From: Pyropia yezoensis
Taxonomy: Eukaryota; Rhodophyta; Bangiophyceae; Bangiales; Bangiaceae
Reading direction: 5' to 3'
Assembly (NCBI GenBank): GCA_009829735.1
Contig: CM020618.1
Location: forward strand, 26,326,894-26,390,893
Length of the DNA stretch: 64,000 bases
Both the position numbers and the translations under genes were made by a program. The notes under the pieces were generated by a model, which did not search any database, was not told the DNA's origin, and was given only the letters and a program-made list of their open reading frames with translations. Numbering within the stretch: position 1 is the first letter of the stretch; every line of letters begins with the position of its first letter. This document shows positions 44,395 to 55,685 of the stretch, in pieces.

Positions 44395-45979
44395 CTACAC
44401 AAAATCCGGATCGTCGCTGGTCATCCCGTCGCCGTCCTTGGGCACAGGCTCGGAGCCAGCTACCAGAGCCTCAAAGATGCCGACCTCGTTCGCCGCCGCC
44501 TCGCTAGCTTCGTCGCTCTCCTCATTGGCGTCGTCTTCCTCATCGCCCGTGACTCCAGCTGCGTCTAGCTGCGCACAAAGCTGGTACAGGATGGCCCTGG
44601 CTGTAGCACGCGCGTCGCGCTTTTTGACGTAGTACTCCAGCTTGGGCTTCGCGGCCTTGATGGCGTTGACGGGGTGAGGGCGCTCGCCGAGAGAGTGCGA
44701 TCGATCGTCGCAGTTGAAGCACCCCATCAGGGACAAAGGGTCGAAGCCACCGCTGCTCTTGGAAGAGTCGAACCACTTGCCAAAGTCCTTGTTCTTGCGC
44801 ACATAGCGACCCTGGCCAGCATATAGGATGCCCGGTACGTTGTCCTCCGGCGTCCGGGGCCCGTGGGCAGCCTCGTGCCGCATCACGGCCAGGCGGGCCT
44901 GGTTTTGCAAGTGAAGAGCGGCCTCTAGCTCGCCGTACAGCTGCTGGAACGTCGGTCGATGAGTCGTAATACGACTAAGTGGCTCGGTAGCCCAGGTGTT
45001 CCCGAAAACTGCGTTGCGAAGGAACTCGACCTTGTACGACTCGCCATGGTGGAAGCGAGGCACATGCGGCGCTAGCTTGCTGATCGCCTGGTACGTCTTC
45101 TCCAGCGCAGCGGTCACGTCCATCCCGTCCTTGAAGAAGGAGCTCAGCCGCAGGCTGCTCAGATAGTTCTTCACGCGGTCTTGACGGACGATGGAGTTGT
45201 ACTCAGCGCTGACTATGTCCACGGCCTGCGCGAAAGTAGGCGCCGTACCGTGCACTCGGTCTAGGAAGAAACGCTTTGCGTCGCCGCGCAGCAGGTTGTG
45301 CAGGTACTGCAGCTTCTGCGACGGCGTCAGCTCTTAGTCACGCGCCACCTGCTGGTACTCGGCGCCACACTCGCTCCAGCTCTCGCTCAGGTTGCCGCTG
45401 GACTTTGCAGCCGGATCTCGGAAACGCATGGCCACGTTATGAGCAGAGCGATCCAAACGGGCACCTTGCGACATCGTAGTGGTAGCAGCCGACGACGAGC
45501 TCTCCTGCTGAGCTCCAGAGGTTAGGAGGCGACGAACAGACGCCTACACCTCCGACGCCATCTTGGTAGCCACGGTCCCTCCGCCCCTGGATACAGCGCC
45601 GTCGCCACCGTCATCTTGATTCGGTGAGAGCTGCGCTGCTCCAGGTGGCGCCACGCGCGTTCAGCCAGTTGCGCAGGTCCCGGTGCAGATAAGAGAGTGC
45701 CACTAAGCTTGGACCAAACAGCACAGCAGGAGGAAGCAGCTCCGCAACAGCGGCCTTGACCTGCTCCCCCGACACAGGCGTAGCGGCCATCTCGGCCCCC
45801 AGCATGCGAATGAACGTCACGATGCCCTTCTGTTCCTCTTTCAGCATCTTGTCATCAGCAGCAGCCATGAAGGTGGGCAGCGCCCCTTGGGTCGAGTTAG
45901 AAGCGTCCGCCATCGTTGAAGATGTAGAGATCCCGGGCAGCACAGGTGGTGAGACGGAACACTTGGGCAACAGAGGCAC
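44395..45979 (-). CDS. Copia gag region
   Basis: Fossil gag. The distal part (45255-44395) has a capsid-like helical stretch (around ALEKTYQAISKLAPHVPRFH), a zinc-knuckle region (CFNCDDRSHS) and an acidic tail; the proximal part (45979-45611) starts near MADASNSTQGALPTFMAAAD. Confidence 0.7.
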
Positions 45980-46446
45980 ACGGAGTCAAAACCACGTACG
46001 CAGGTACCGTGACGCAGCACACAGGCTGACACACCCCGTTCAGGTTGCGGGCGCCTTTCCCCGAGCCGGTCGGCGCACCGGTGTTACCCGGAGGGGATCG
46101 GACGAAGACCTTATGGAACGTCGACACGAACGCGCGCCAAGGATTCTAGATAGGCTCCGGCCCGAACACCGTCGCCGCAGGCACCAGGCGCACGCACTCT
46201 CAGCCCCCCTGTTGGTTGAAGAGCCCTGGCAGTGTACCACGCCTTGCCTCCCACGCAGCGTGATATCAACAGCCGCGCGCCCACCGCGCACAGATGCCCC
46301 GCCCGAACATAGCCGCGCAGCGCCGACCGTCACCGCGGGCGTCTTGTTCCCGCACGACGTCCCCGTCAGGCGCACGTCTTGTTCCCGCACGCCGTCACCG
46401 TCCGGCGCACGTCTCGTACAGGGTCACCTCGAGCGTGATTCGCGAA

Positions 46447-46972
46447 TGTGGTTCGAGTGGTATAGAGTCTAATGTAAGGAAGATGAAGCGGGAGCCACGG
46501 CCTTCGAACCGACCGGGCAATCGCACAGAAGGTGGCCGTCGTCCGAGCGCACCTCAGCACGAGTGTATCCAAAGAGTCCCACTTCTCTTATCTTCCCGAC
46601 TCCCCCCTCGCTACTCGATGCGAGGGAGCGTATATATAGGCGCGGAGTCGCTCGCCACATGCACGCACACGGCACTCAACAGCCCACACGGACAGCAAGA
46701 CACACAACACAAAACAAGCACACAACGCAGCGCGAGGATTCAGCGTCACTCACCAGCGCGGCCGGCATGTGCCAGCGGGGCTGATCAAACTTGATGGAGC
46801 CATGCGATTGGCCCATCACGTTCCATCACACCACAACGATGGAGCGCCGTCACGAAATTGCCAATATGGAGCCCACGTGGCATTGCTGTCAGCAATAATG
46901 ACAACATCCGGAACCGTCAGGAACCGCGTGGCCGCATCGGATGACAATGGTGACGTTAGGCACGGATTCACA
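46447..46972 (-). repeat. 5' LTR of the copia element
   Basis: 526 bp. Contains the TATATATA promoter core near 46631 and the conserved AGCACACAACGCAGCGCGAG region; ends are TG...CA. Confidence 0.92.
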
Positions 46973-47819
46973 GATACCCACTTCCCACCAAAGTGTATAT
47001 GCCATGTGAACGGAATTACGGCATTTGTATCGTGTATGCCCTTGATTTGATACATGCGTAATACCCTCAGCCAGATACCCTTGAACAGCCCTGAAATGTA
47101 CGAGCATAGGATATCCGGATAGCTACACACGCGTATGAATCGTCGGACGGCTGTCTCCTCCGACCCCACCTGGTCCTCCCGGACGCACGGCTTTTGGGTA
47201 CAGAGCAGTCACCATCCAGCTGGATGGGGACTGCTCTGTACTTACAGACCCGAAGTCTGTCCATCCACGCCCAGTATTTGTACAATACGGCTAGACACAA
47301 GTAGCTCATGCGGCAAGCCACAAGTAGATCTCGTGCGGGAGAGGGCACGCACCCAGGCAGGCAAGATCAAGATCACGCGCGGGGGTGGAAAGCCAAGCAT
47401 GCTGCCATCATGAAGGAAGAACGGCCCTGTCGCTGCTGTCCCTGATGGATTTCAAGGTCCTGACACTCTCTGCCGAGGCAGTGCCGTGCGCCTTGGCGAG
47501 CCCGGCGCGCGCTGCTGCGCCGGCTCGCTCGCCTGTCCGCCGAGCGCGGCATCCGACACTAGCAGCTGGCTGCATCCCCCTGCCCTGCCGGCGTTCTCCC
47601 GGACGCCCTGCGGCCCCTCTCGGTCACCCGCCGGCCCTCCCTCCGCCCCCCCCCCACTTAAAGCTAGCCAGTTCCCTCCGACCGTGCGCGGTGGGTGCAA
47701 GGCCTCCCCCCACCTCTCCCTCCCTCTCCCCCTCCCCACCGTCTCCCCCATTCCCTTGCCCCTATTGTCGTGACCGTCCCATTTCGTCGTTGACCCCCCC
47801 CCCCTCCCCGCAGCTCACC
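46973..47819. other. Upstream region of the alpha-mannosidase gene
   Basis: GATAC duplication at 46973-46977, then AT-richer sequence with ACCCTTGAACAGCCCTG ending at 47093 (possible transposon end), the 44-bp palindrome at 47198-47241, and a pyrimidine-rich stretch (47690-47815) ending CCCGCAGCTCACC before the start codon. The last could be a 3' splice site of a 5'-UTR intron. Confidence 0.4.
47198..47241. repeat. 44-bp near-perfect palindrome
   Basis: GTACAGAGCAGTC begins the left arm and its complement ends the right arm; 22-bp arms with one mismatch and no loop. Confidence 0.9.
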
Positions 47820-50800
47820 ATGCAACACTATCTGCACGATACGGCCACCCGGGAGCGGGTGGCCGCCATGACGGGGTGGACCCACTTTAACGAGCGCGAA
47901 ACGCCGCCGGGGCGGCGGGCGCAGGCCCTCTCTGGCGCCCTGTGGCATTCCATCCCGACCGTCTCCGCCGCGGAGGCGTCGCCCAATGGTGGCGGTGGTG
48001 ACGGTGGCGGCCACGGCGACGGCAGTGGTGGGAACGGTGGGGCCGGCAGCCTGGAGCCGGTGCGGCTGACACTGGCCGCGTATCGCCCGCCTGGCCAAGC
48101 CCGCGTGCCATTTGCAACCGCCGCGGCGGCAGCCTACACCCCCGCGGCGGTGGGGGAGGTGCTTGGCCCTGCGTGGGCCACCGTCTGGTTCCGTGTTGAC
48201 CTGGAGCTCCCCTCGTGGGTGGCGGCGCTGCCTGAGGGGGCGCCCCCGCCAGCTGCTGCGGGGCACACCTGCCCACCGGGCGTCGATGACCGGCTTTGCC
48301 TGGTGTGGGACGCGGGTGGCGAGGCGCTGATGTGGTCAGCCGACGGGCGGCCAAGGTCGGGGCTGGTGGGGGGGACGGGGATGTGCAGCCGCGTCGACTA
48401 CAATCTGCGGGAGGATGTGGAGGCCGCGGCGGCGGCGGCGGCGACGGCAGCGGCACGTGCGGGGTCGGCGGCGCCCGCCGCTCCATTGCATGTGCAGCTG
48501 TACGTGGAGGTGGCGTGCAACGGTCTATTTGGGGTTGGCGCCGGCGGAGACATTGAGCCCCCAGACGAGGCAAAGACGTTTGCGCTCGCTACGGCACGGG
48601 TGGCACTCCGTTGTGAAACGGCATGGACGCTGCTGCATGACCTGACCGCCCTCGGCGGCATTGCAGACGCCCTCCCCGACGGTGTCCCCCAAAAGCGCGC
48701 GGCCCTTTCGGCGGCCAACAACCTCGTGAACGCAGTGCGAGTGCGGGACCTGCGGCGCTCTGCAGACGCCGCGTCGTCAGCGGCGGCCATCTTTTGGGCT
48801 TCCTCCCCGTCCGCGCCGGGCGCGTCCACCCCCACCGTCGCCGCCGTCGGCCACTGTCACATCGACACGGCGTGGTTGTGGGTGATGGCCGAGGCGCGGC
48901 GCAAGGTAGCCCGGTCATGGGCGTCCCAATTACGGCTGCTCAATGAGTACCCGGCGTACGTCTTTGCCGCGTCGCAGGCGCTTCACTACACGTGGGTGGA
49001 GGATGCCTACCCAACGCTGTGGCAAGAGGTGGTTGCCGCCGTCCGCCAAGGCGTCTGGTCCGTTGTGGGCGGCACGTGGGTCGAGATGGACACCAACATT
49101 CCCTCGCCCGAAGCACTTGTTCGACAGTTCACCGTTGGGCAGGCCTATTTTCGTTCGCGCTTGGGCGTTCGTGCCCGCACGTTGTGGCTGCCTGACACCT
49201 TTGGTTTTGCTCCGCAGCTCCCACAGGTACGCCTCCACCCGCCGCTGTCGGCGGGAGAGGCGAGCCCCGCGCTCCCTCAGCAGTTGCCTTGTCGACGCCT
49301 AAATTTAGAGTTTAGAGGGGCGGCCCCCGCCGCCGGTGGGGTAGGGGGCGGGGGTCCGCTAGCTTGGCGGCGGCGGCCACCATGGCTTTTGGGAGGGGGG
49401 GCGGGTGGGAGGGGGGGGCGGTGGGAGGGGGGGCGGGTGGGAGGGGGGGGCGGTGGGAGGGGGGGCGGGTGGGAGGGCCACCACCCACCGCCTACCTCCG
49501 GGACCGACTATCAGTTCTTGAGTGTGGTTCCATTCATGGCATTTCCGGTAGTGCTCCGGTGTCATCTTAAGGACCCTCTTGACTGGTCATGTGGACATAA
49601 GTTGTGTTCTGACTCGTCGGGCTTTGCTTCGCAGTATCTTGAGGTTTGTGGTTGATGGTGGCTGTTTTTTCTTTCCCTTTGGGTTTGCTATACAATGTTA
49701 CAGCTGTCAGTGCAGGCGGGTATGAGCAGCTTCCTCACCCAAAAGCTGTCGTGGAACCGCTGGAGCAAGATGCCGCACAGCACCTTTGGGTGGGTGGGCC
49801 TGGACGGGTCTCAGCTGCTCACCCACTGCCCTCCTGCAGATACGTACGCGTCCACGGCAGAGGCGGAGGACATCCTGCGCAGCTCGATGGGGAACAAGAC
49901 GGCCCCCTGGATAAACGGGTCAATGCTGCTTTTTGGCCACGGTGACGGCGGCGGGGGACCGACAGCGGCAATGCTCGAGTCCCTGTCCCGCTTTAGTGGC
50001 GTCGACGGGATGCCTCGCGTTCGGCTCGCGTCACCGGACGAGTTTTTTGACTCCGCCGCCAAGGCCTCGGCATCTATGGACCGCATCGGCGGACTGCCTG
50101 TGCACCACGGGGAGATGTACCTGCAGCTACACCGGGGGACGCTCACCAGTCAGGCAGCGACAAAGCGGGGCAACGCGGTGGCCGAGGTGGCTCTCCTCAC
50201 GGCTGACCTTGTGACAGCGCTCGCTGCGACGGCGACGGCAGCGTCAGACGGCTGTACCGGCGACTACAATTACCCGGCCGACGAGCTAGGTCACCTCTGG
50301 TGACTGGTGCTCACCCATGCGTTCCACGACACTCTGCCCGGCAGCTCTATAGCAGCCGTGTACAAGGAAGCAGAGGCAGACTACGCGACAGTGGTGGCGT
50401 CGACTGCCGCTCTGGTCACGACGGCACTACGCGGCGGGTTTCCCGCCCCGTCACCAAGCTTGATCTCTTCCCGCCCCGGTATGCTATCGGGCATGTCCGT
50501 ACTGTTCCCGGCCACCGTGCATGAGCCGCCTGTTCTGCGCCTACCTCAAAAATTTGCAGCGGCAGCACAGGCGGTCGGCGCGCTGATTCAACCGGCGGGC
50601 CCACCACTTGGTGCCTCCTTCCCCACCGCTCCTTTTACAGACTCCATGCGAGCGGGTGCAGCGGCGGATGACGTGCTGGTGCTCGCGGCCGTGGCGCCCC
50701 GCGGCGTCGGCCTCTTTCCCCTGCTGGTGACCACCGCCGCTTCTGCCGTCGCCAGCCGCATGCAACCCGTGTCGGCCAAGCCCATATCATCCGCCGGCGG

Positions 50801-52127
50801 CGGCGGATACACCATGACAAACGGGCGGCTGTCTGCCCATGTTGATGCGACTGGCCTGCTACGGCAGCTGACGGTGACCAGTGACGGAGGGCCTGGCGGT
50901 GGGGCGCCTGTAGAGGTGCTGGCGCCGGGTGGCGCGGGCAATCGACTGGTTGTGTGGGACGATGGGCTTATGTTCTGGGACGCATGGGACACATCCGTCG
51001 CTAGACGGGAAAAGGTGTGCGTTACCGACGACAGCACCGCTCGTGTTTCTCTGCTCGCAGATGGGCCGCTACGGGCGACTGTCCACGTGGAATGGCCGCG
51101 GCTGTTGCCGTCATCGCCTGCTGGCGCCCACCCCGCGGCGGCCGCGCAGCAGTGGATTTCACTCGATGCCGGGTCGGTGCGCCTGGATATTGTGGCGGCT
51201 GTGGACTGGGCTGCCCCAGACCGCCAGCTGCTGCGATTCCAGGTCGACACTGCGTTCTCTACCGCGACTTCGTACGTGACGGGCACCCAGTTTGGGTGGG
51301 TTTCCCGCCCGTCGCACGCCAACACCCCCGCCGATGCCGCCGCGTTTGAAGTCGCCGGCCAGCGATTTGCGGATGTCAGCGCGTACGGCGGGGGCGTGGC
51401 GCTTCTGTCGGACTGCCGCTACGGCTACTCGGCATCGGCCGGCGAAGGCACCCTCTGGCTGAGCCTGCTCCGCGCGCCGCGGTGCCCCGACCCGTCCGCC
51501 GACGTTGGGCAGGTCCACGTGATTCGTATGGCACTCGTCCCCCACGCCTCCGCTTGGCCAGTACCTGCCGTGCCTGCCTCTGCCGACGCTCTCGCCGCCC
51601 CACCGACGGTGGTGCCCGTGGCACCCGCCGCGGGCGGCGGCGGCTGCGCTAGTCTCCTGGCGGGGGTGGCCATCGAAGCTGGCGGGCTGCAGTCTGTTCG
51701 AGTGGTGGCCGTCAAGCTGGCCGACGCGCCCGCCGGCACGACCGCCAGCGCCCGCCGGCCCCTGGTGGTCCGCGCGTACGAGGCGCTCGGCGGAACGGGC
51801 GCGGTTCGGTTGCGGGTGACGGCTTCGCTGGGCCGGCTGGTGCGAGCCGTCGCCACCAACATTCTAGAAGACGTGTTGCCGGGGGACGACGCCGGGGAGT
51901 CGGCGGAGGGAGGGGGGCAAGACCCCCCGCCTCCACCACTGGGGAGGCTGTCTGACGGGGTGGTACCGCCGCGGGACCTGCCGGTCAGCCGCGATGATGA
52001 CAGCGGTGATGGGACTGTGACGGTGCGGTTTCGGGCGTTCCAGGTGCGTACGCTCCTGTTGTACTTTGTTCCGCTTCTACCAGACGGCGGGCCCGGCGGG
52101 GCAGCCGCAAGCGTCAGGACACCTTGA
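47820..52127 (+). CDS. GH38 alpha-mannosidase (MAN2C1/AMS1 type), two exons, in-frame TGA
   Basis: Cytosolic/vacuolar class alpha-mannosidase that trims free oligomannosides. Exon 1 is 47820-49226 and exon 2 is 49704-52127; the 477-nt phase-0 intron runs GTACGC to TTACAG. Exon 1 carries AAVGHCHIDTAWLW (zinc ligands, residues about 342-355), VARSWASQLRLLNEYPAYVF and VGGTWVEMDTN with the nucleophilic Asp near 423, ending LWLPDTFGFAPQLPQ. Exon 2 opens LSVQAGMSSFLTQKLSWNRW, then GFGDGGG-type FGHGDGGGGPT, and HAFHDTLPGSS with the last zinc His. A single TGA at 50301-50303 interrupts ELGHLW-LVLTHAFHD where homologues have Lys/Arg/Glu; the frame is intact on both sides for 1276 codons. A CGA-to-TGA change, an assembly error or a pseudogene are all possible. 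The start was chosen where homology begins; the frame is open upstream to 47385. Confidence 0.88.
49227..49703 (+). other. Intron of the alpha-mannosidase gene, with G-rich minisatellite
   Basis: GT-AG intron. A GGGAGGGGGGGCGGGT-type repeat of about 32 bp occupies 49393-49472. Confidence 0.85.
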
Positions 52128-53689
52128 CGCAGGCTTTCATTCCCCTCTCATCTTGTACATTTAGTTATCGTACTGGACATCATTAGTTGCTGCATCTCTC
52201 CACCACCGGGGCAACCAGCAGCGACGCTGTGATTGCCGGGCGGGGGGGCCCCGCAGCACGGCCGGGACGCCTCCCCTGCTGGGCATTCGCTGCCACAGCC
52301 TCCCCAGGCGGGCAGTCGCTGCTGCCATCCCCCCCCGACCAACGACAGGTAGTCAAGGCGCCCGACGTAGCGGCGGGGTCTCGCGTGGCCGCGCGATGTG
52401 CCCGTGCCTGCGGCGAACCATTGGGAAGGCCGCCGGCGATGCCACTACCAGCCGGCCATGGTCAAGAAGGGTGGTCGACAAAGAAGGATGGGGACGGGCG
52501 CCACTCACGGGGGCGGGGGGGGGGGGTGGGGCAGACGGCGTCGACGGGGGCGAGAGACGACGACGGCCGCGGGGGGAGGGCGGTCACGGCCGCTGGGGGG
52601 TGGAACCCCCGCGGGCGAGGGGGCGGGCAAATGGCGAGCGGCCGCTAGTCACGGAGAGTAACGGGGGGGGGGCGACGAAGTGGGAGGGGGGGTACGGTGG
52701 CAGGAGGTGGTGCAAGCGGCGACAGTGGGGAGGGGGGGGGAGGAATGACTCACGAGAGGTGCAGAAACCCATGCTTCAACCCTCGCTCGGGTTCCTCTGA
52801 CCCACTCGTTCCCCCCTCTTTCCCCGCACAACACCTCCGTCCCCTTACGGTATCTACCTCTCCATCCACACCCCCTTTCCACTGATGATATCCCCCACCT
52901 CCCACTGCGACACAGCAGAGCCACCAGCCGCCTCGTCCGTCCGTGGTGGTGCGGGCGCCGGCGCCTGGACGACGGCCGGCCGACGCGCGCCGCCTCGACA
53001 CCACTGGAGGTGCAGCCGGTGGGGCATCAAAAGCGCACCTGCATCCCCGCCGGGAGCGCCCCGTCGAGTCAAAACGGCGGGGGGCCCATTGTCAAGAGCC
53101 CCCCCCCCCTCCAAGCACACATACCCGACGGCCCCTCATTGGAAAGGTTCTATCTATCTACACAAGAGTGGTGCGCCAGTGTCAAGCCAGGCACTGCACC
53201 GCCCCCAACGTTCGTGCCTCGTCAGCTAGTGACAGGCTCTCGTATCAACAGCCCGCTGGCAGCACCAAGTGCCCGCGCCACCACCGCCACCAAGGATGAT
53301 GGGAGTAGGAGCCGCCCGTGACTGCCCGACCGAGTAGCGAGCCACTGGTGGGGTGGATGTCCCAGCCCCCCGCCCGAAAAATGAGCCCACGAACCTCGCC
53401 GCGGGTCCGCCGCCCCCCGCATCGACCCTGCACGGCAGATGGACACGAGAATGCTCTCGGTGAGGTGCGCCCCCACCCCACCTCTCAGCCCCCACCACTG
53501 CCCCGTGGCTGCTCCGTACCTCTGCGCCTACGGTTGGTGTTGTGGCGGCCCTGATAGCGCAAGCAGCATGCCGTCGCCGCCGCCGACCCGCGCTCACCGC
53601 CGCCACGGACCCGCCCACACCGCCACCGGGGACGACCACTCTTCAGGGCACCACACCGACGTGCAGACGCCGTCGCGCCACACACGTCG
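52128..53689. other. Intergenic between convergent genes
   Basis: Lies between the mannosidase stop and the stop of the leftward TIP30-like gene. No gene recognised. G-tract-rich from 52515 to 52745, then more mixed sequence with a TCTATCTATCTA tract near 53150. Confidence 0.4.
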
Positions 53690-54613
53690 TCACGCATCCC
53701 CCGCCGACGCTGCCCGGGCGGTCGCCACAATGGCCGGCCCCGTGCGGAGCAGCACGTCACTCCCCTCCTGGGGCGCACCCGCCTCCCCGAGCAGAGCCGC
53801 CTCCGCGTCGGCCACCATCGCGGCGGCCACGTCCTCCACCCGCACCGCCACCATCGGCGGGGCGCGGAAAAAGCGGGCCACCGCCTGCGCCGCCCGCTCC
53901 GCGGGCCGCCCATTGACGCCGCCCAGCCCCGCCGCATCGCGGCCGCCACCCGGCGTCAGCAGCAGCGGCGGGCGGTAAATGGCCATGGCCGCGGCGGCGG
54001 GCGTCGCGGCGGCGGCAGCGGCCGTCAGGGCGGCTTCTGTCTCGCCCTTGACGCGCGAGTAAAAGCCGAGGGCGGTGGGGGACGCGCCGTACGCGCTGAC
54101 CAGGCCGATGTACCGGCGGCCCGCCGCGGCAGAGGGGGGCGGCGTGCCGAGGAAGCGCGACGCAAACGCGACGGCCAGGTCGTGGTCCACCGCCCGGAAG
54201 GCGGCCTGGGAGCCCGCCGCCTTGATGGTGGTGCCGACACAGCAAAACGCCGCGTCCGCCGCCGGAAAGGGCGGCACCGTCGCCGCCGCCGGGGCACCCT
54301 TCTTCTTTGCCGCCCCAGCCGCCGCTTTCGTGCCGTCGCCGCCGCCGCCGCCCGTCTGCAGCAGCGACACGGGGAGCGGGTGAAGGCGGGGCGACGGGCC
54401 CACCCCCTCCAGCGGCCGCCGCGTCAGCGCATAGACGGCGACACAGCGCGGGGAGGTCAGCAGCCGCCGCACCACCGCCGTGCCGACAGCACCGGTGGCG
54501 CCCACCACCACCGCCCGGTACGTGGACGGCGCGCCACCGCCTGCGGCGGGGGCCGCTGAGGGCGTAGCGGTAGCGCCGGCGGCGGGAGGCGATGGGGCGG
54601 GAGGGTCTGCCAT
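53690..54613 (-). CDS. TIP30/HTATIP2-like NAD(P)-binding Rossmann protein, 307 aa
   Basis: Extended short-chain dehydrogenase fold of the HTATIP2 (TIP30) group. The dinucleotide-binding glycine motif VVVGATGAVGTAVVRRLL lies at residues 35-52 after a 30-residue Ala/Pro/Gly leader. FCCVGTTIKAAGSQAAFRAV (123-142) matches the CCLGTT-x-x-x-AG motif of the family. GLVSAYGASP (170-179) is followed by FYSRVKGETE, giving the active-site pair Tyr185-x3-Lys189. A second half with IYRPPLLLTPGG and a C-terminal helical region complete a normal-length protein. The insert GGGGDGTKAAAGAAKKKG after residue 88 is lineage-type low complexity. Single exon. The substrate is unknown; relatives act as redox-sensing regulators. 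Confidence 0.82.
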   Translation of the reverse strand: MADPPAPSPPAAGATATPSAAPAAGGGAPSTYRAVVVGATGAVGTAVVRRLLTSPRCVAVYALTRRPLEGVGPSPRLHPLPVSLLQTGGGGGDGTKAAAGAAKKKGAPAAATVPPFPAADAAFCCVGTTIKAAGSQAAFRAVDHDLAVAFASRFLGTPPPSAAAGRRYIGLVSAYGASPTALGFYSRVKGETEAALTAAAAAATPAAAAMAIYRPPLLLTPGGGRDAAGLGGVNGRPAERAAQAVARFFRAPPMVAVRVEDVAAAMVADAEAALLGEAGAPQEGSDVLLRTGPAIVATARAASAGDA

Positions 54614-55685
54614 GCCCGCAGGGATCGAGTAGTGCTGGGGCGAGAACCAGTGGGGAGACTTGAATTGGGGGAAAGGGACTGGGAGGATGTCGCGTCGGTG
54701 CGGGTCAGAGGGAGAGAGGGAGCGGGGCGCGTAGGGTGGGCACGGGAGAACGACGCTCGTTCCTGCGGGACCGGGCGCGCCACCAACGTTTTCGGCGGGT
54801 ACGATTCGTACCGTGCGAACGACAGCGAGCGGGCACTGGAATTGCGGCAGGGTTTGTTGGTGAGCGTCACAAAATGCCTAATTAACGCAGCTCTGGTCGG
54901 CCAGCGGTGATGTGGGGGCAAAGCGGGCCGCGGCGACCGAGTCAAGGGTCAGGTGGGGGACGCGTGCAAGAGGGGGCGGCGCGGGACGCCCGGGAGGTTG
55001 ACTGCGGGACGCCCTACCCCAGGAGCCCCCTTCTGACGCCCAACGCCGCTGCCCGTACACGGCGCCGGACGGAACGGCCCCCCCTCCGACGGCAGCGGGG
55101 GGGGAATGGAGGGGGAGGTGTCACGCGCTGCGGGAGGGTGGCGGCCGCGTGCCGCAGCGACGGTGAGGTGCGCCGCAGGGGAGCGGCCGCCCCACGGGGC
55201 AGAGGCGGCAGTGCCGCTGGGGCGGCGGGGCGCGGGAACGACCACATTGATAAAAAGAGACAACACGGGCAAAAGAACACAGGTCCGGTGCCGTTCTCCC
55301 CCTTTCTCTCTCTAGCTCCATCCGGGCACCCACTCCCCCTCCTTTACTCACACACAGCCTCACATACAGCCTATACAGGCGTCGCACACAACCAAACCAC
55401 AACAAAAACAATATGCGAGGCCTTCCAGCCCTTCCCATCGCCCACCCCCCCCCTTCCCTGGCGATGCCCATGCCCACGGCCGCTACGCTCGCCCTCCCCC
55501 GGCAAACGCTTGTCAGGGCAATGTAAGGGACCGCGTGTGCACCGCACCGGATGCCCACGTCATGAGAACGAACGCCCCTCCCCCGAGTGTGGGGACCGTA
55601 GGGGCAGCGAGGGACGGCTGTGGATGCACACCCCCGCAAAAGTGGATATCAGAGGGACGATGGCCACTCGTAGGCTACCCCCTGC
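54614..55685. other. Intergenic between two leftward genes
   Basis: Should contain the promoter of the TIP30-like gene. A CACACA/CATACA-rich, less GC-rich patch lies at 55345-55412. No gene recognised. Confidence 0.4.

Larger units (their letters stand above)
39785..46972 (-). mobile_element. Ty1/copia LTR retrotransposon, complete length, leftward
   Basis: 7188 bp with LTRs at 46447-46972 (5') and 39785-40319 (3'), TG...CA ends, GATAC target duplications and a purine-rich tract beside the 3' LTR. Order on the minus strand: leader, gag (about 45979-44395), protease (about 44290-44170), integrase (about 43870-43480), reverse transcriptase and RNase H (43320-40320). The LTRs are about 98-99 percent identical by eye, so insertion is recent. 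It looks broken, with several breaks, and a 943-bp DNA element is inserted in RNase H. Confidence 0.92.

Noticed and set aside
47385-47819. Upstream in-frame extension of the mannosidase as an N-terminal leader or signal peptide
   Set aside because: Pro/Pyrimidine-rich translation without a hydrophobic signal core, and it ends in a likely splice-acceptor sequence; homology begins just after 47820.
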